Source of the DNA: Akkermansia muciniphila
GTDB taxonomy: Bacteria; Verrucomicrobiota; Verrucomicrobiia; Limisphaerales; UBA9464
Direction of reading: 5' to 3'
DNA length: 10,724 bases
Assembly: GCA_945873715.1 (NCBI GenBank)
Contig: CAMCFL010000058.1
Coordinates: forward strand, 1-10,724
Made by a program: the position numbers and the translations under genes. This document shows positions 1 through 5,684 of the stretch, piece by piece. The stretch's first letter is position 1. Each line of letters opens with the position of its first letter. The notes under the pieces were generated by a model. The model was given only the letters and a program-made list of their open reading frames with translations, was not told where the DNA came from and ran no database searches.

Positions 1-30
1 ATCTGCGCCATCTGCGCCATCTGCGGATAA
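1..30 (+). repeat. Dispersed 9-bp-periodic repeat, R+ copy
   Basis: This copy reads as three ATCTGCGC/GG-type units ending in GGATAA. It is the first of about 21 copies in the window. R+ is used here for copies ending in GGATAA on the plus strand, and R- for copies starting TTATCC. This one is followed directly by cassette A. Together with 31-157 it matches 5444-5600 with about six mismatches. By analogy with that locus, a partner R- copy probably lies just left of the window. Confidence 0.9.
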
Positions 31-178
31 AAATCGGGTCTTCCGGCTCAGCGGATCTGAAACGTGGATCCGTGATCGTCTTTTCGTCTGCATTCCCGGG
101 GTGGCGCTTCGCTGACCCCGGGCTACCGGCTGCCATCCCTCCGGGATGAAGACCGGCACAGGCCGCTTGGGCGTGTGG
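31..178 (+). repeat. Double-hairpin cassette, copy A
   Basis: This long dispersed repeat is shared with copies at 5474-5600, 6646-6786 and 8239-8382. It carries two strong hairpins. The first pairs CCCGGGGT (95-102) with ACCCCGGG (115-122). The second pairs CATCCC (134-139) with GGGATG (143-148) around a 3-nt loop. A degenerate copy of the cassette's first part follows the next R+ repeat at about 270-325 (GGCTCAGCGGATC, CGTGGATCCGTG). No gene of its own is credible; short open frames here are repeat translations. A terminator or REP-like role is possible but unproven. Confidence 0.75.
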
Positions 179-239
179 CGCCCGGGGCGACGATCAGGGT
201 TACCCTCTGCAATGGCTTGCCGTCGACGAGTGTCCTTTT

Positions 240-269
240 ATCTGCGCCATCTGCGCCATCTGCGGATAA
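240..269 (+). repeat. Dispersed repeat, R+ copy downstream of ugd
   Basis: Three 9-bp units end in GGATAA. The copy lies 70 bp past the ugd stop codon in transcript direction and closes cassette A on its right, as R+ copies also do for cassettes B, C and D. Confidence 0.88.
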
Positions 270-339
270 CAATCAGGTTTGCGGGCTCAGCGGATCAGGA
301 GCGTGGATCCGTGGATTCGTGGATGCCAGCCGGTTTCGC

Positions 340-1641
340 TCAACGTCCCACGCCTTTGTACAGGTAGCCGAGGGACTCCATTTCGAGGCGATCGAGGAGG
401 TTTCGGCCGTCGAAGAGGATGGGGGCGATCATCTGCTGGCGGGCGCTGGCCCAGTCGAGCTTTCCGAACTCTGGCCATTCCGTGGCGATGGCGACCGCAT
501 CGCAGCCCACGGGCACGTCCTGCATGTTGTCGACGTACTCGACGGTCGGGCCAGGGGGGAGGATGGGTTTGGCCTTCTCCATCGCCTTGGGATCGTACAC
601 GCGGATCTTCGCACCCTCCTTGAGCAGGCGGTTGCAGAGCTCGATGGCCGGCGAGAGCCGGACGTCGTCGGTGTTCTGCTTGAAGGCGAGACCGAGCACG
701 CCGATGCGCTTGTCCTTCAGCACCCACAGGGTGTCGGTGATCTTCTTGACGAACCGATCCATCTGGTCGGCGTTGATCTTTTGCACTTCCTTCAGCAGTC
801 GGAAGTCGTGCCCCAGCGTCTCGGAGATCTTGATGAAGGCGGAGAGATCCTTGGGGAAACAGGAACCGCCGAACCCGATCCCGGCATTGAGGAAACGCCG
901 TCCGATGCGTTCGTCCATCCCCATGCCGTTGGCGACTTCCAGGACATTTGCGCCCGAAGCCTCGCAGATGTTGGCGATGGCGTTGATATAGGAAATCTTG
1001 AGGGCGAGGAACGAATTGGCCGCGTGCTTGATCAGCTCGGCCGAGTTGGTGTCGGTGACGATGATCGGGGCCTTGAACGGCTCGTAGATCTCGCGCATCA
1101 GCGCGGCGGGTCGGGGGCCGGACACACCCACCACCACGCGATCGGGGTGCATGAGATCGTCGACGGCGAATCCTTCCCGGAGGAATTCGGGGTTGGACAC
1201 CACGTCGAAGTCCACCTTGGTCCGGGCATAGCGTCGGATCGTCTCGGCGACCTTCTCACCGGTCTTCACCGGCACGGTGCTCTTGTCGACGATGATGCGA
1301 TAACTGGTGAGATTGGCGGCGATCTCGCGGGCAACGCCTTCGATGAAGGAGAGGTCCACCGAACCGTCCGGTTGGGGCGGGGTGGGAACGCAGATGAAGA
1401 TGACGTCCGCCTCCTGAACGGCCTGGGCGGTGGAGGTGGAGAAGCGGAGACGTCCGGCGGCCACGTTGCGCTTCACGAGATCCTCAAGGCCGGGTTCGTA
1501 GATGGGAATCCCACCGGCGGTGAGCATCTCCACCTTGCGCGGGTCGTTGTCGACGCAGAGGACCGTGTGACCGACCTCGGCGAAGCAAGCGCCCGTGACG
1601 AGGCCGACGTAACCAGTACCGATGATGGCGAGGGAAGGCAT
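340..1641 (-). CDS. ugd: UDP-glucose 6-dehydrogenase
   Basis: This 433-aa cytoplasmic enzyme oxidises UDP-glucose to UDP-glucuronate in two NAD+-dependent steps, supplying uronic acids for capsule, exopolysaccharide or other glycans. The N-terminal Rossmann domain has GTGYVG (residues 8-13) and an acidic residue after the second strand (D31). The central domain has VPTPP (85-89), STVPVKTGE (121-129), NPEFLREG (150-157), K205, and the catalytic cysteine C261 in GGSCFPKD. The C-terminal UDP-binding domain has AFKQNTDDVR (319-328). Length and motif order are standard for the UDPGDH family, close to the B. subtilis TuaD/RkpK type. The ATG at 1641 begins directly at the Rossmann strand. No Shine-Dalgarno sequence is seen; the leader is C/T-rich, and an R- repeat lies 24 nt upstream. 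It is the last gene of the nucleotide-sugar group in transcript direction. Confidence 0.96.
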   Translation of the reverse strand: MPSLAIIGTGYVGLVTGACFAEVGHTVLCVDNDPRKVEMLTAGGIPIYEPGLEDLVKRNVAAGRLRFSTSTAQAVQEADVIFICVPTPPQPDGSVDLSFIEGVAREIAANLTSYRIIVDKSTVPVKTGEKVAETIRRYARTKVDFDVVSNPEFLREGFAVDDLMHPDRVVVGVSGPRPAALMREIYEPFKAPIIVTDTNSAELIKHAANSFLALKISYINAIANICEASGANVLEVANGMGMDERIGRRFLNAGIGFGGSCFPKDLSAFIKISETLGHDFRLLKEVQKINADQMDRFVKKITDTLWVLKDKRIGVLGLAFKQNTDDVRLSPAIELCNRLLKEGAKIRVYDPKAMEKAKPILPPGPTVEYVDNMQDVPVGCDAVAIATEWPEFGKLDWASARQQMIAPILFDGRNLLDRLEMESLGYLYKGVGR

Positions 1642-1665
1642 GACTTTGGATGGGTGGGGGACGGG

Positions 1666-1695
1666 TTATCCGCAGATGGCGCAGATGGCGCAGAT
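1666..1695 (-). repeat. Dispersed repeat, R- copy upstream of ugd
   Basis: TTATCCGCAG is followed by two ATGGCGCAG units, 24 nt before the ugd start codon. It has no obvious inverted partner close by; the next copy, at 1800, has the same orientation. The stretch 1696-1799 between them shows nothing recognisable. Confidence 0.88.
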
Positions 1696-1781
1696 AAAGA
1701 CGGGAACGGAGAACGATCAGAGGACAGACCGCTGATGCGCTAATCGCGATGAGCCAAAGTGGATCAGGAGTGCCTTTGGCC

Positions 1782-1821
1782 GGCGCATCTGAAAACCAAT
1801 TATCCGCAGATGGCGCAGATA
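1782..1821. repeat. 40-bp direct repeat, copy 1
   Basis: An exact 40-bp match starting GGCGCATCTGAAAACCAA and running through the adjacent TTATCCGCAG repeat recurs at 1965-2004, an offset of 183 bp. The left 18 bp lie outside the repeat itself, so the duplicated unit is longer than the 9-bp-periodic part. It marks the left ends of two neighbouring elements. Confidence 0.85.
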
Positions 1822-1931
1822 GGGACGGGCTTGGCGGCGGCAATGGCGTGTAAAGGTGCTGATCCCCTGGGTGAGTTTGCGTCGGCCGTTTCTTGGCCTT
1901 CATCTGCGTTATCTGCGCCATCTGCGGATAA
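1800..1931. mobile_element. MITE-like inverted-repeat element (132 bp)
   Basis: The left end is an R- copy (1800-1820, one unit shorter than usual) and the right end an R+ copy (1902-1931), so the outer ends read TTATCC and GGATAA. The core holds GTAAAGGTGCTGATCC and GGGTGAGTTTGC, recognisably related to the cores at 5362-5443 and 8070-8154. With a full-length left repeat it would be 141 bp, like its relatives. It has no coding capacity. No clear target-site duplication is visible. Confidence 0.65.
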
Positions 1932-1964
1932 ACCCGGGTCTATGAGTGACTGCGGATTCACGCA

Positions 1965-2004
1965 GGCGCATCTGAAAACCAATTATCCGCAGATGGCGCA
2001 GATA
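1965..2004. repeat. 40-bp direct repeat, copy 2
   Basis: This is the second exact copy of the unit at 1782-1821. It includes the R- repeat that forms the left end of the GxxExxY-bearing element, just downstream of that gene's stop codon. Confidence 0.85.
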
Positions 2005-2432
2005 AAGACTGTCGTCAATGATCTGACAGGACGATTCGCCGATGTTGGAGCCGAGGGAGACCGAAGTTGAGGAGCAGACCGCGGGACAGCCTTGAAGCCT
2101 TGAGGTAATTAATGACTTGGGACTCTTCGACGGTGCTCAGGTCACCGAGGGCTTTCAATTCGACGATGACATTCCCGGAGCAGATGAAATCGACTTTGTA
2201 GTGGGTCCTGAGGGGCGTGCCGCGATAGGTCAGGTGGAGCTCGACCTCTCTTTGAAAGGGGATGCCTCGCGTGGAGAATTCGAGGGCAAGCGACTCTTGA
2301 TACACTGCCTCCAGGAATCCATTACCGAGTTCATTGTGTACCGCCATGGCAGCACCAATGATCGCGTAGGTTTCCGGATCGCGTACCCCGTCCTCCTCCA
2401 AGATCTGCGCCATCTGCGCCATCTGCGGATAA
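1983..2432 (-). mobile_element. Candidate GxxExxY-carrying element with inverted ends
   Basis: An R- copy at 1983-2003 and an R+ copy at 2403-2432 form an inverted pair with the same outward ends (TTATCC and GGATAA) as the 132-145 bp elements nearby. Here the interior is the GxxExxY coding region rather than a short core. The stop codon is 11 bp from the left repeat, and the 5' end of the reading frame runs through the right repeat. This suggests, but does not prove, that it is a fuller version of the short elements. No target-site duplication is evident. Confidence 0.5.
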
Positions 2433-2443
2433 CTTCCTTCCAT
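2015..2443 (-). CDS. GxxExxY family protein (PD-(D/E)XK-like)
   Basis: This small protein (142 aa from the ATG at 2443) has the family-defining motif GFLEAVY. Counting from the alternative TTG start at 2449, which adds two residues, the motif is at 44-50, with E47. It is followed by D87 in KVDF, E97-x-K99 in VELKA and Q111 in QVINYLK. That E, D, E-x-K, Q order fits a PD-(D/E)XK nuclease-like fold, to which the family has been linked; its function is not established. The conserved fold begins near DPETYAIIGAA. The residues before it (YPQMAQMAQI) are the translated dispersed repeat, which itself offers ATG codons at 2422 and 2413. The true start is therefore uncertain. The gene sits inside an inverted repeat pair between the ugd and rfbB genes and has no evident role in sugar metabolism. 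Confidence 0.85.
   Translation of the reverse strand: MEGSYPQMAQMAQILEEDGVRDPETYAIIGAAMAVHNELGNGFLEAVYQESLALEFSTRGIPFQREVELHLTYRGTPLRTHYKVDFICSGNVIVELKALGDLSTVEESQVINYLKASRLSRGLLLNFGLPRLQHRRIVLSDH
2403..2432 (+). repeat. Dispersed repeat, R+ copy inside GxxExxY 5' end
   Basis: Three 9-bp units ending in GGATAA overlap the start of the GxxExxY reading frame. Read on the minus strand they give YPQMAQMAQI and supply two in-frame ATG codons. Confidence 0.88.
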
Positions 2444-2512
2444 GATCAATCCGTTCGGAGGTCAAGCAGGTCTCGTGTATCGACTTTTTGGCAGCATCCG
2501 GTTGCCTTCATG

Positions 2513-2542
2513 ATCTGCGTCATCTGCGCCATCTGCGGATAA
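2513..2542 (+). repeat. Dispersed repeat, R+ copy
   Basis: This is the second of three same-direction R+ copies upstream of GxxExxY (2403, 2513, 2695). Its left flank, GCATCCGGTTGCCTTCA, resembles the left flank of the 2695 copy. Both preceding spacers contain GAAGCAGGTCTCG or a close variant, so the duplicated unit extends beyond the 30-bp repeat. Confidence 0.85.
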
Positions 2543-2603
2543 GTTACTTCCATTGGTGTTCAGTTCGTAAACGAAGCAGGTCTCGGACGTTTCACACTCC
2601 CAG

Positions 2604-2630
2604 GCGGCCGGGGACGGCCGCGATCCCGGG
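2604..2630. repeat. GC-rich hairpin with GATCCCGGG tail
   Basis: CGGCC and GGCCG arms surround a GGGGA-type loop, followed by CGATCCCGGG. The layout matches the GCGGGC-loop-GCCCGC-GGTCCCGGG hairpin repeated in the tandem array at 7370-7820, so it is probably a solitary relative. Confidence 0.5.
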
Positions 2631-2694
2631 TCTGTCCCGCGGAGGTCGGAGAATCTACCTACCACCTTCTGGGCGGTATCAGGTTGCCTTCAGT

Positions 2695-2724
2695 ATCTGC
2701 GCCATCTGCGCCATCTGCGGATAA
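2695..2724 (+). repeat. Dispersed repeat, R+ copy downstream of rfbB
   Basis: Three 9-bp units ending in GGATAA, 18 nt past the rfbB stop codon in transcript direction. Confidence 0.88.
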
Positions 2725-2742
2725 CTTCCTCCCATGCCCCCA

Positions 2743-3762
2743 TCATCGGCCCAGGACTTCGTTCACCCAGGGTTGATGGTCCAGGTACCAGCGGACGGTC
2801 TTGCGGATGCCTTCCTCGAATCGGTGGGCGGGGGTCCAGCCGAGGTCGCGTTCGATCCGGGAGGCATCGATGGCGTAGCGGCGGTCGTGTCCGGGGCGGT
2901 CCTTGACGAAGGAGATTAGTTGGCGGGAATTGCCACCGAGATCGGGGCGCATCTCATCGACCAGATCGCAGAGGAGTTCGACAATCCGGAGGTTGGGCAT
3001 TTCGTTGTGGCCACCGACATTATAGGTCTCGCCGGAGACGCCCCGGGTCAGCACCTGCCACAGGGCCTGGCAGTGATCCTCCACGAACAGCCAGTCGCGC
3101 ACGTTCATCCCGTCGCCGTAAACGGGGATGGGTTGTCGTGCGAGAAGCTTCTGGATGACCACCGGGATGAGCTTCTCTGGAAACTGGTAGGGACCGTAGT
3201 TGTTGGAGCAGTTGGTCACCACCGTCGGAAGGCCGTAGGTGTGGTGATAGGCCCGCACCAGCATGTCACTCGAAGCCTTGCTGGCCGAGTAGGGGGAGTT
3301 CGGGGCGTAAGGCGTGGTCTCCGTGAAGTATCCGGTGGCACCCAGGGATCCATAGACCTCGTCGGTGCTTACGTGATGGAACCGTACCGCACGTCCGGCT
3401 GCCATCGCGCCCGTCCAATGGGTCCGACAGGCCTCCAACAGGTTGAAGGTGCCGACGATGTTGGTGGTGATGAAATCTGCCGGACCGGTGATGGATCGGT
3501 CCACATGGGATTCTGCGGCGAGATGCAGGACATGGGTGATGTCGTGTTCGCGGACGACGCGCACGACGGTGGCCTGATCCCGCAGATCCACCTTTTCGAA
3601 GCGATAACGCGGATCCGACGCCACGTCCCGCAGGTTGGCTGGATGCCCGGCATAGGTCAGGCAGTCCAGGTTGACCAGGCTTTTGACCGAGTCCGTGGCA
3701 AGGAGTTGCCGGACCAGGTTGGATCCGATGAAACCACAACCGCCGGTGATGAGAAGGTTCAT
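2743..3762 (-). CDS. rfbB: dTDP-glucose 4,6-dehydratase
   Basis: This 339-aa extended short-chain dehydrogenase converts dTDP-glucose to dTDP-4-keto-6-deoxyglucose using bound NAD+, the second step toward dTDP-L-rhamnose. The NAD-binding GGCGFIG is at residues 7-13. The active site shows STDEVYG (132-138), with T133, D134 and E135 typical of RmlB, and YSASK (158-162), with Y158 and K162. NNYGPYQFPEKLIP (187-200) and RPGHDRRYAID (289-299) are RmlB signatures. The start is placed at the ATG at 3762, immediately before NLLITGG. The same frame stays open to 4074, but that extension is translated palindromic repeat and not protein. It lies between the NRS/ER-like reductase and the GxxExxY gene. 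No Shine-Dalgarno sequence is seen. Use of UDP-glucose instead cannot be excluded, but the neighbouring rfbA favours dTDP. Confidence 0.95.
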   Translation of the reverse strand: MNLLITGGCGFIGSNLVRQLLATDSVKSLVNLDCLTYAGHPANLRDVASDPRYRFEKVDLRDQATVVRVVREHDITHVLHLAAESHVDRSITGPADFITTNIVGTFNLLEACRTHWTGAMAAGRAVRFHHVSTDEVYGSLGATGYFTETTPYAPNSPYSASKASSDMLVRAYHHTYGLPTVVTNCSNNYGPYQFPEKLIPVVIQKLLARQPIPVYGDGMNVRDWLFVEDHCQALWQVLTRGVSGETYNVGGHNEMPNLRIVELLCDLVDEMRPDLGGNSRQLISFVKDRPGHDRRYAIDASRIERDLGWTPAHRFEEGIRKTVRWYLDHQPWVNEVLGR

Positions 3763-3820
3763 GGATTGAAATGGGAGCGGTTTGAACCACCACGATTGCG
3801 GGGTGGGAACGGGGACGGCT

Positions 3821-3899
3821 GGAACAACAACGGAGCGACGGCAGCCACGAGTAAAGCGGCATTGCTTTCTTACGTGGCGTTCCTTGCGTCGTGGTTGTG
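3821..3899. repeat. Palindromic repeat, unit 1 of 3
   Basis: GGAACAACAACGG begins an imperfect palindrome closed by CGTGGTTGTGA, with GCAGCCACGAGT and CTTACGTGGCGTTC inside. It is the most degenerate of three head-to-tail units whose starts are 105 and 108 bp apart. It lies in the 385-bp gap between the NRS/ER-like gene and rfbB. Confidence 0.7.
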
Positions 3900-3925
3900 A
3901 AGTACGTTCTCTGCCCCAGCCGGTT

Positions 3926-4005
3926 GGAACAACCACGGACCGACGGCAGCCACGAGTGAGACGGCATTCCTTGCTTACGCGGCGTTCGTTGCGCCGTGGT
4001 TGTGA
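3926..4005. repeat. Palindromic repeat, unit 2 of 3
   Basis: ACAACCACGG (3929-3938) pairs perfectly with CCGTGGTTGT (3994-4003). The interior again has GGCAGCCACGAGTG and CTTACGCGGCGTTC. The arms enclose about 55 bp. Confidence 0.75.
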
Positions 4006-4033
4006 ACCACCACGCGCCTTGCCGCAGCAGGCT

Positions 4034-4111
4034 GGAACAACCACGAAACGACGGCCGCCACGACGGAACGGCATTACTTTCTTACGTCGCGTTCGTTGCT
4101 TCGTGGTTGTT
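4034..4111. repeat. Palindromic repeat, unit 3 of 3
   Basis: AACAACCACGAA (4036-4047) pairs perfectly over 12 bp with TTCGTGGTTGTT (4100-4111). A partial fourth right arm (GCGTTCGTTGCGCCGTCGTTGTT) follows and runs to 4149, so this repeat touches the stop codon of the upstream gene. This is the only intergenic gap in the window without the TTATCCGCAG repeat. Confidence 0.75.
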
Positions 4112-4147
4112 CAAACAGCGTTCGTTGCGTTCGTTGCGCCGTCGTTG

Positions 4148-5113
4148 TTAAACACGCTGCCAGTGAGTCAGGCAATCTTCCAGGGCGTCGAGTACTGGTC
4201 GCATGGGAATCCCCGTGGCGAGTAGCTTCGCGGGATCCAGGACGCAATTGGATCGCGGTGTCTTGGCGGCGGTGCGGTAGAACTCCTGGTCGTCGGTCCA
4301 GAACTCGAAGGTTCGCACTGGCTTCAGGAGGTCGCGGATCATCTCTACGACCTGACGACTGGTGATGAATCCGGGGTTGGTGACGTTGTAGATGCCGGTG
4401 GGGACCCGACGTTCCCAGCATTCGATGCAGGCTCGGGCGAAGTCGGCCCGGTGGGAGATCGAGTTCACATTGTCGTAAACCCGGGGGTAAAGCTGGAGTT
4501 TGGAGAGGTAATTGCGTGGGCTGTCGGCGGAGTCGAATGGAATCCGGAGGCGCCAAACATAACCGCCTGCGACGTGGGCGATGGACTCTTCGCCCATGGC
4601 CTTGGTGCCGCTGTAGAAGCTGCACGGGCCGTCGCGGAAGCTGAAATTGGGAACGTCTTCTTCGGTGAACCCGATCACCCGCTCCGGTTGGTGACGCACG
4701 ATCTCCAGGAGCGCCGGTTGCATCAGGTCCTTCTCGGTCCTGAGAGAGCCATCTGCCTGACGGATCCGGGCACCGGTATAGATGCATCCGGAGGAGACGT
4801 GCCCCCAGGGAATGTCGAGCGCGGCACAGGCATTGGCGATGGTCTGGGGCAGCAGGATGTTCCCGGCGAGGGTCCCTGCCCGGTCGAGTTCGCAGGCATC
4901 CACGTTGGGCTTCCCGGTGTAGCCGGCGCAGTTGATCACGAACGACGGACGATGCGCCCGCAGCCAGGTCAGCAGGGTCGTGAAGTTGCCGGCATCCAGT
5001 TCAGTGCTGCGAGGGGCGACGAAGGTATGGCCGCGTGCGGTAAGTTGCCGCGAGAATTCACTCCCGACATATCCGTGGCCACCGAGCAGCAGGATGGGGT
5101 TTGAGGAGTTCAA
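4148..5113 (-). CDS. NRS/ER (UER1)-like rhamnose epimerase/reductase
   Basis: This 321-aa extended SDR likely turns the RfbB product into an NDP-L-rhamnose. GGHGYVG (11-17) binds the nucleotide cofactor; Y167 and K171 (YSGTK) are the reductase pair. Several blocks match, as I recall them, the C-terminal half of plant RHM and UER1/NRS-ER: AGYTGKPNVDACE (63-75), SSGCIY (107-112), GFTEEDVPNF (148-157), SPRNYLSK (198-205), TGIYNVTNPG (239-248) and PRSNCVLDPAKL (286-297). Canonical RfbD lacks the GKPNVD block. In Arabidopsis NRS/ER a Cys and a Lys are proposed for 3,5-epimerisation; the equivalents C110 and K205 are present. A spacer of about 28 residues between C110 and Y167 is extra. The start is TTG at 5113, the only start-type codon between the in-frame stop at 5141-5143 and the GGHGYVG motif. 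No rfbC is in the window. Confidence 0.85.
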   Translation of the reverse strand: MNSSNPILLLGGHGYVGSEFSRQLTARGHTFVAPRSTELDAGNFTTLLTWLRAHRPSFVINCAGYTGKPNVDACELDRAGTLAGNILLPQTIANACAALDIPWGHVSSGCIYTGARIRQADGSLRTEKDLMQPALLEIVRHQPERVIGFTEEDVPNFSFRDGPCSFYSGTKAMGEESIAHVAGGYVWRLRIPFDSADSPRNYLSKLQLYPRVYDNVNSISHRADFARACIECWERRVPTGIYNVTNPGFITSRQVVEMIRDLLKPVRTFEFWTDDQEFYRTAAKTPRSNCVLDPAKLLATGIPMRPVLDALEDCLTHWQRV

Positions 5114-5140
5114 GGGGCGATGGAGGGAGGGGGGAGGAGC

Positions 5141-5155
5141 TTATCCGCAGATGGG
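5141..5155 (-). repeat. Truncated dispersed repeat, R- copy
   Basis: TTATCCGCAGATGGG keeps only the conserved outer end, 27 nt upstream of the TTG start of the NRS/ER-like gene. A full copy follows 30 bp further on, with the same GGGGGAGGAG-type flank. Confidence 0.65.
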
Positions 5156-5170
5156 GAAAGGGGGAGGAGT

Positions 5171-5200
5171 TTATCCGCAGATGGCGCAGATGGCGCAGAT
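5171..5200 (-). repeat. Dispersed repeat, R- copy
   Basis: A full-length copy: TTATCCGCAG plus two ATGGCGCAG units and AT. No R+ partner lies between it and the next R- copy at 5332. Confidence 0.88.
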
Positions 5201-5250
5201 GGGGAGAGGCGGGACCGCGAACCTCTTTTTGGTTACGCCGGAGGTGTTTC

Positions 5251-5313
5251 AGCGATTAGCCCAGGGTGAGCGAAGCGATACCCCGGGTCATCCACGGATC
5301 CACCCTGGATCAA
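5251..5313 (-). repeat. Reversed fragment of the double-hairpin cassette
   Basis: TAGCCCAGGGTGAGCGAAGC and the following ATACCCCGGGT are the reverse complement of the first hairpin of cassettes A-D, with a few changes. It is followed by a GATCCACCCTGGATC hairpin. It shows that the cassette also occurs in the opposite orientation. Confidence 0.6.
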
Positions 5314-5331
5314 CAGGGGGACTGAGGTGGT

Positions 5332-5473
5332 TTATCCGCAGATGGCGCAGATTCCGCAGATGGGGAAGCACCTGAAGGCGTCTTAGACGTGGAAGGTCGC
5401 TCACCCGCCGGGTGGGCTTGCGGTCAACGAGGGGGCGGCCTTTATCTGCGCCATCTGCGCCATCTGCGGATAA
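5332..5473. mobile_element. MITE-like inverted-repeat element (142 bp)
   Basis: An R- copy (5332-5361, one unit altered to ATTCCGCAG) and an R+ copy (5444-5473) form the ends. The core contains GGAAGGTCGCTCACCCGCCG and GGGTGGGCTTGCGG, related to the cores at 1821-1901 and 8070-8154. CACCC and GGGTG form a small central hairpin. Cassette B follows the right end without a gap. Confidence 0.68.
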
Positions 5474-5600
5474 AAATCGGGTCTCCCGGCTCAGCGGATC
5501 TGAAACGTGGATCCGTGATCGTCTTTTCGTCCGCATTCCCGGGGTGGCGCTTCGCTGACCCCGGGCTAATCGCTGCCATCCCTCCGGGATGAAGACTGGC
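5474..5600 (+). repeat. Double-hairpin cassette, copy B
   Basis: Together with the R+ copy at 5444 this is a near-exact duplicate of 1-157, with about six mismatches in 157 bp. Both hairpins (CCCGGGGT/ACCCCGGG and CATCCC/GGGATG) are kept. Confidence 0.78.
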
Positions 5601-5626
5601 TTGCCGTCGCCTGGGCACGGGCTCTG

Positions 5627-5656
5627 ATCTGCGCCATCTGCGCCATCTGCGGATAA
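5627..5656 (+). repeat. Dispersed repeat, R+ copy downstream of rfbA
   Basis: Three 9-bp units ending in GGATAA close cassette B on its right, 28 nt past the rfbA stop codon in transcript direction. Confidence 0.88.
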
Positions 5657-5684
5657 ACCTGTGCGGTTTCCAGATTGAACGGCC

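Noticed and set aside
175..1743. 522-aa open frame on the plus strand
   Set aside because: It is antisense to ugd, has no recognisable domain, and begins and ends in translated repeat; the minus-strand frame has every UDP-glucose dehydrogenase motif.
2920..3900. 326-aa open frame on the plus strand
   Set aside because: It is the complement of rfbB with no family features, a result of high GC content.
3763..4074. 104-residue N-terminal extension of rfbB
   Set aside because: It is a translation of the palindromic repeat (RRSVVVP, SQPRR). The family's N-terminus begins at NLLITGG.
4148..5113. Simple annotation as canonical dTDP-4-dehydrorhamnose reductase (rfbD)
   Set aside because: The GKPNVDACE, PRNYLSK and PRSNCVLD blocks fit the NRS/ER family better than RfbD, so no rfbD symbol was given.
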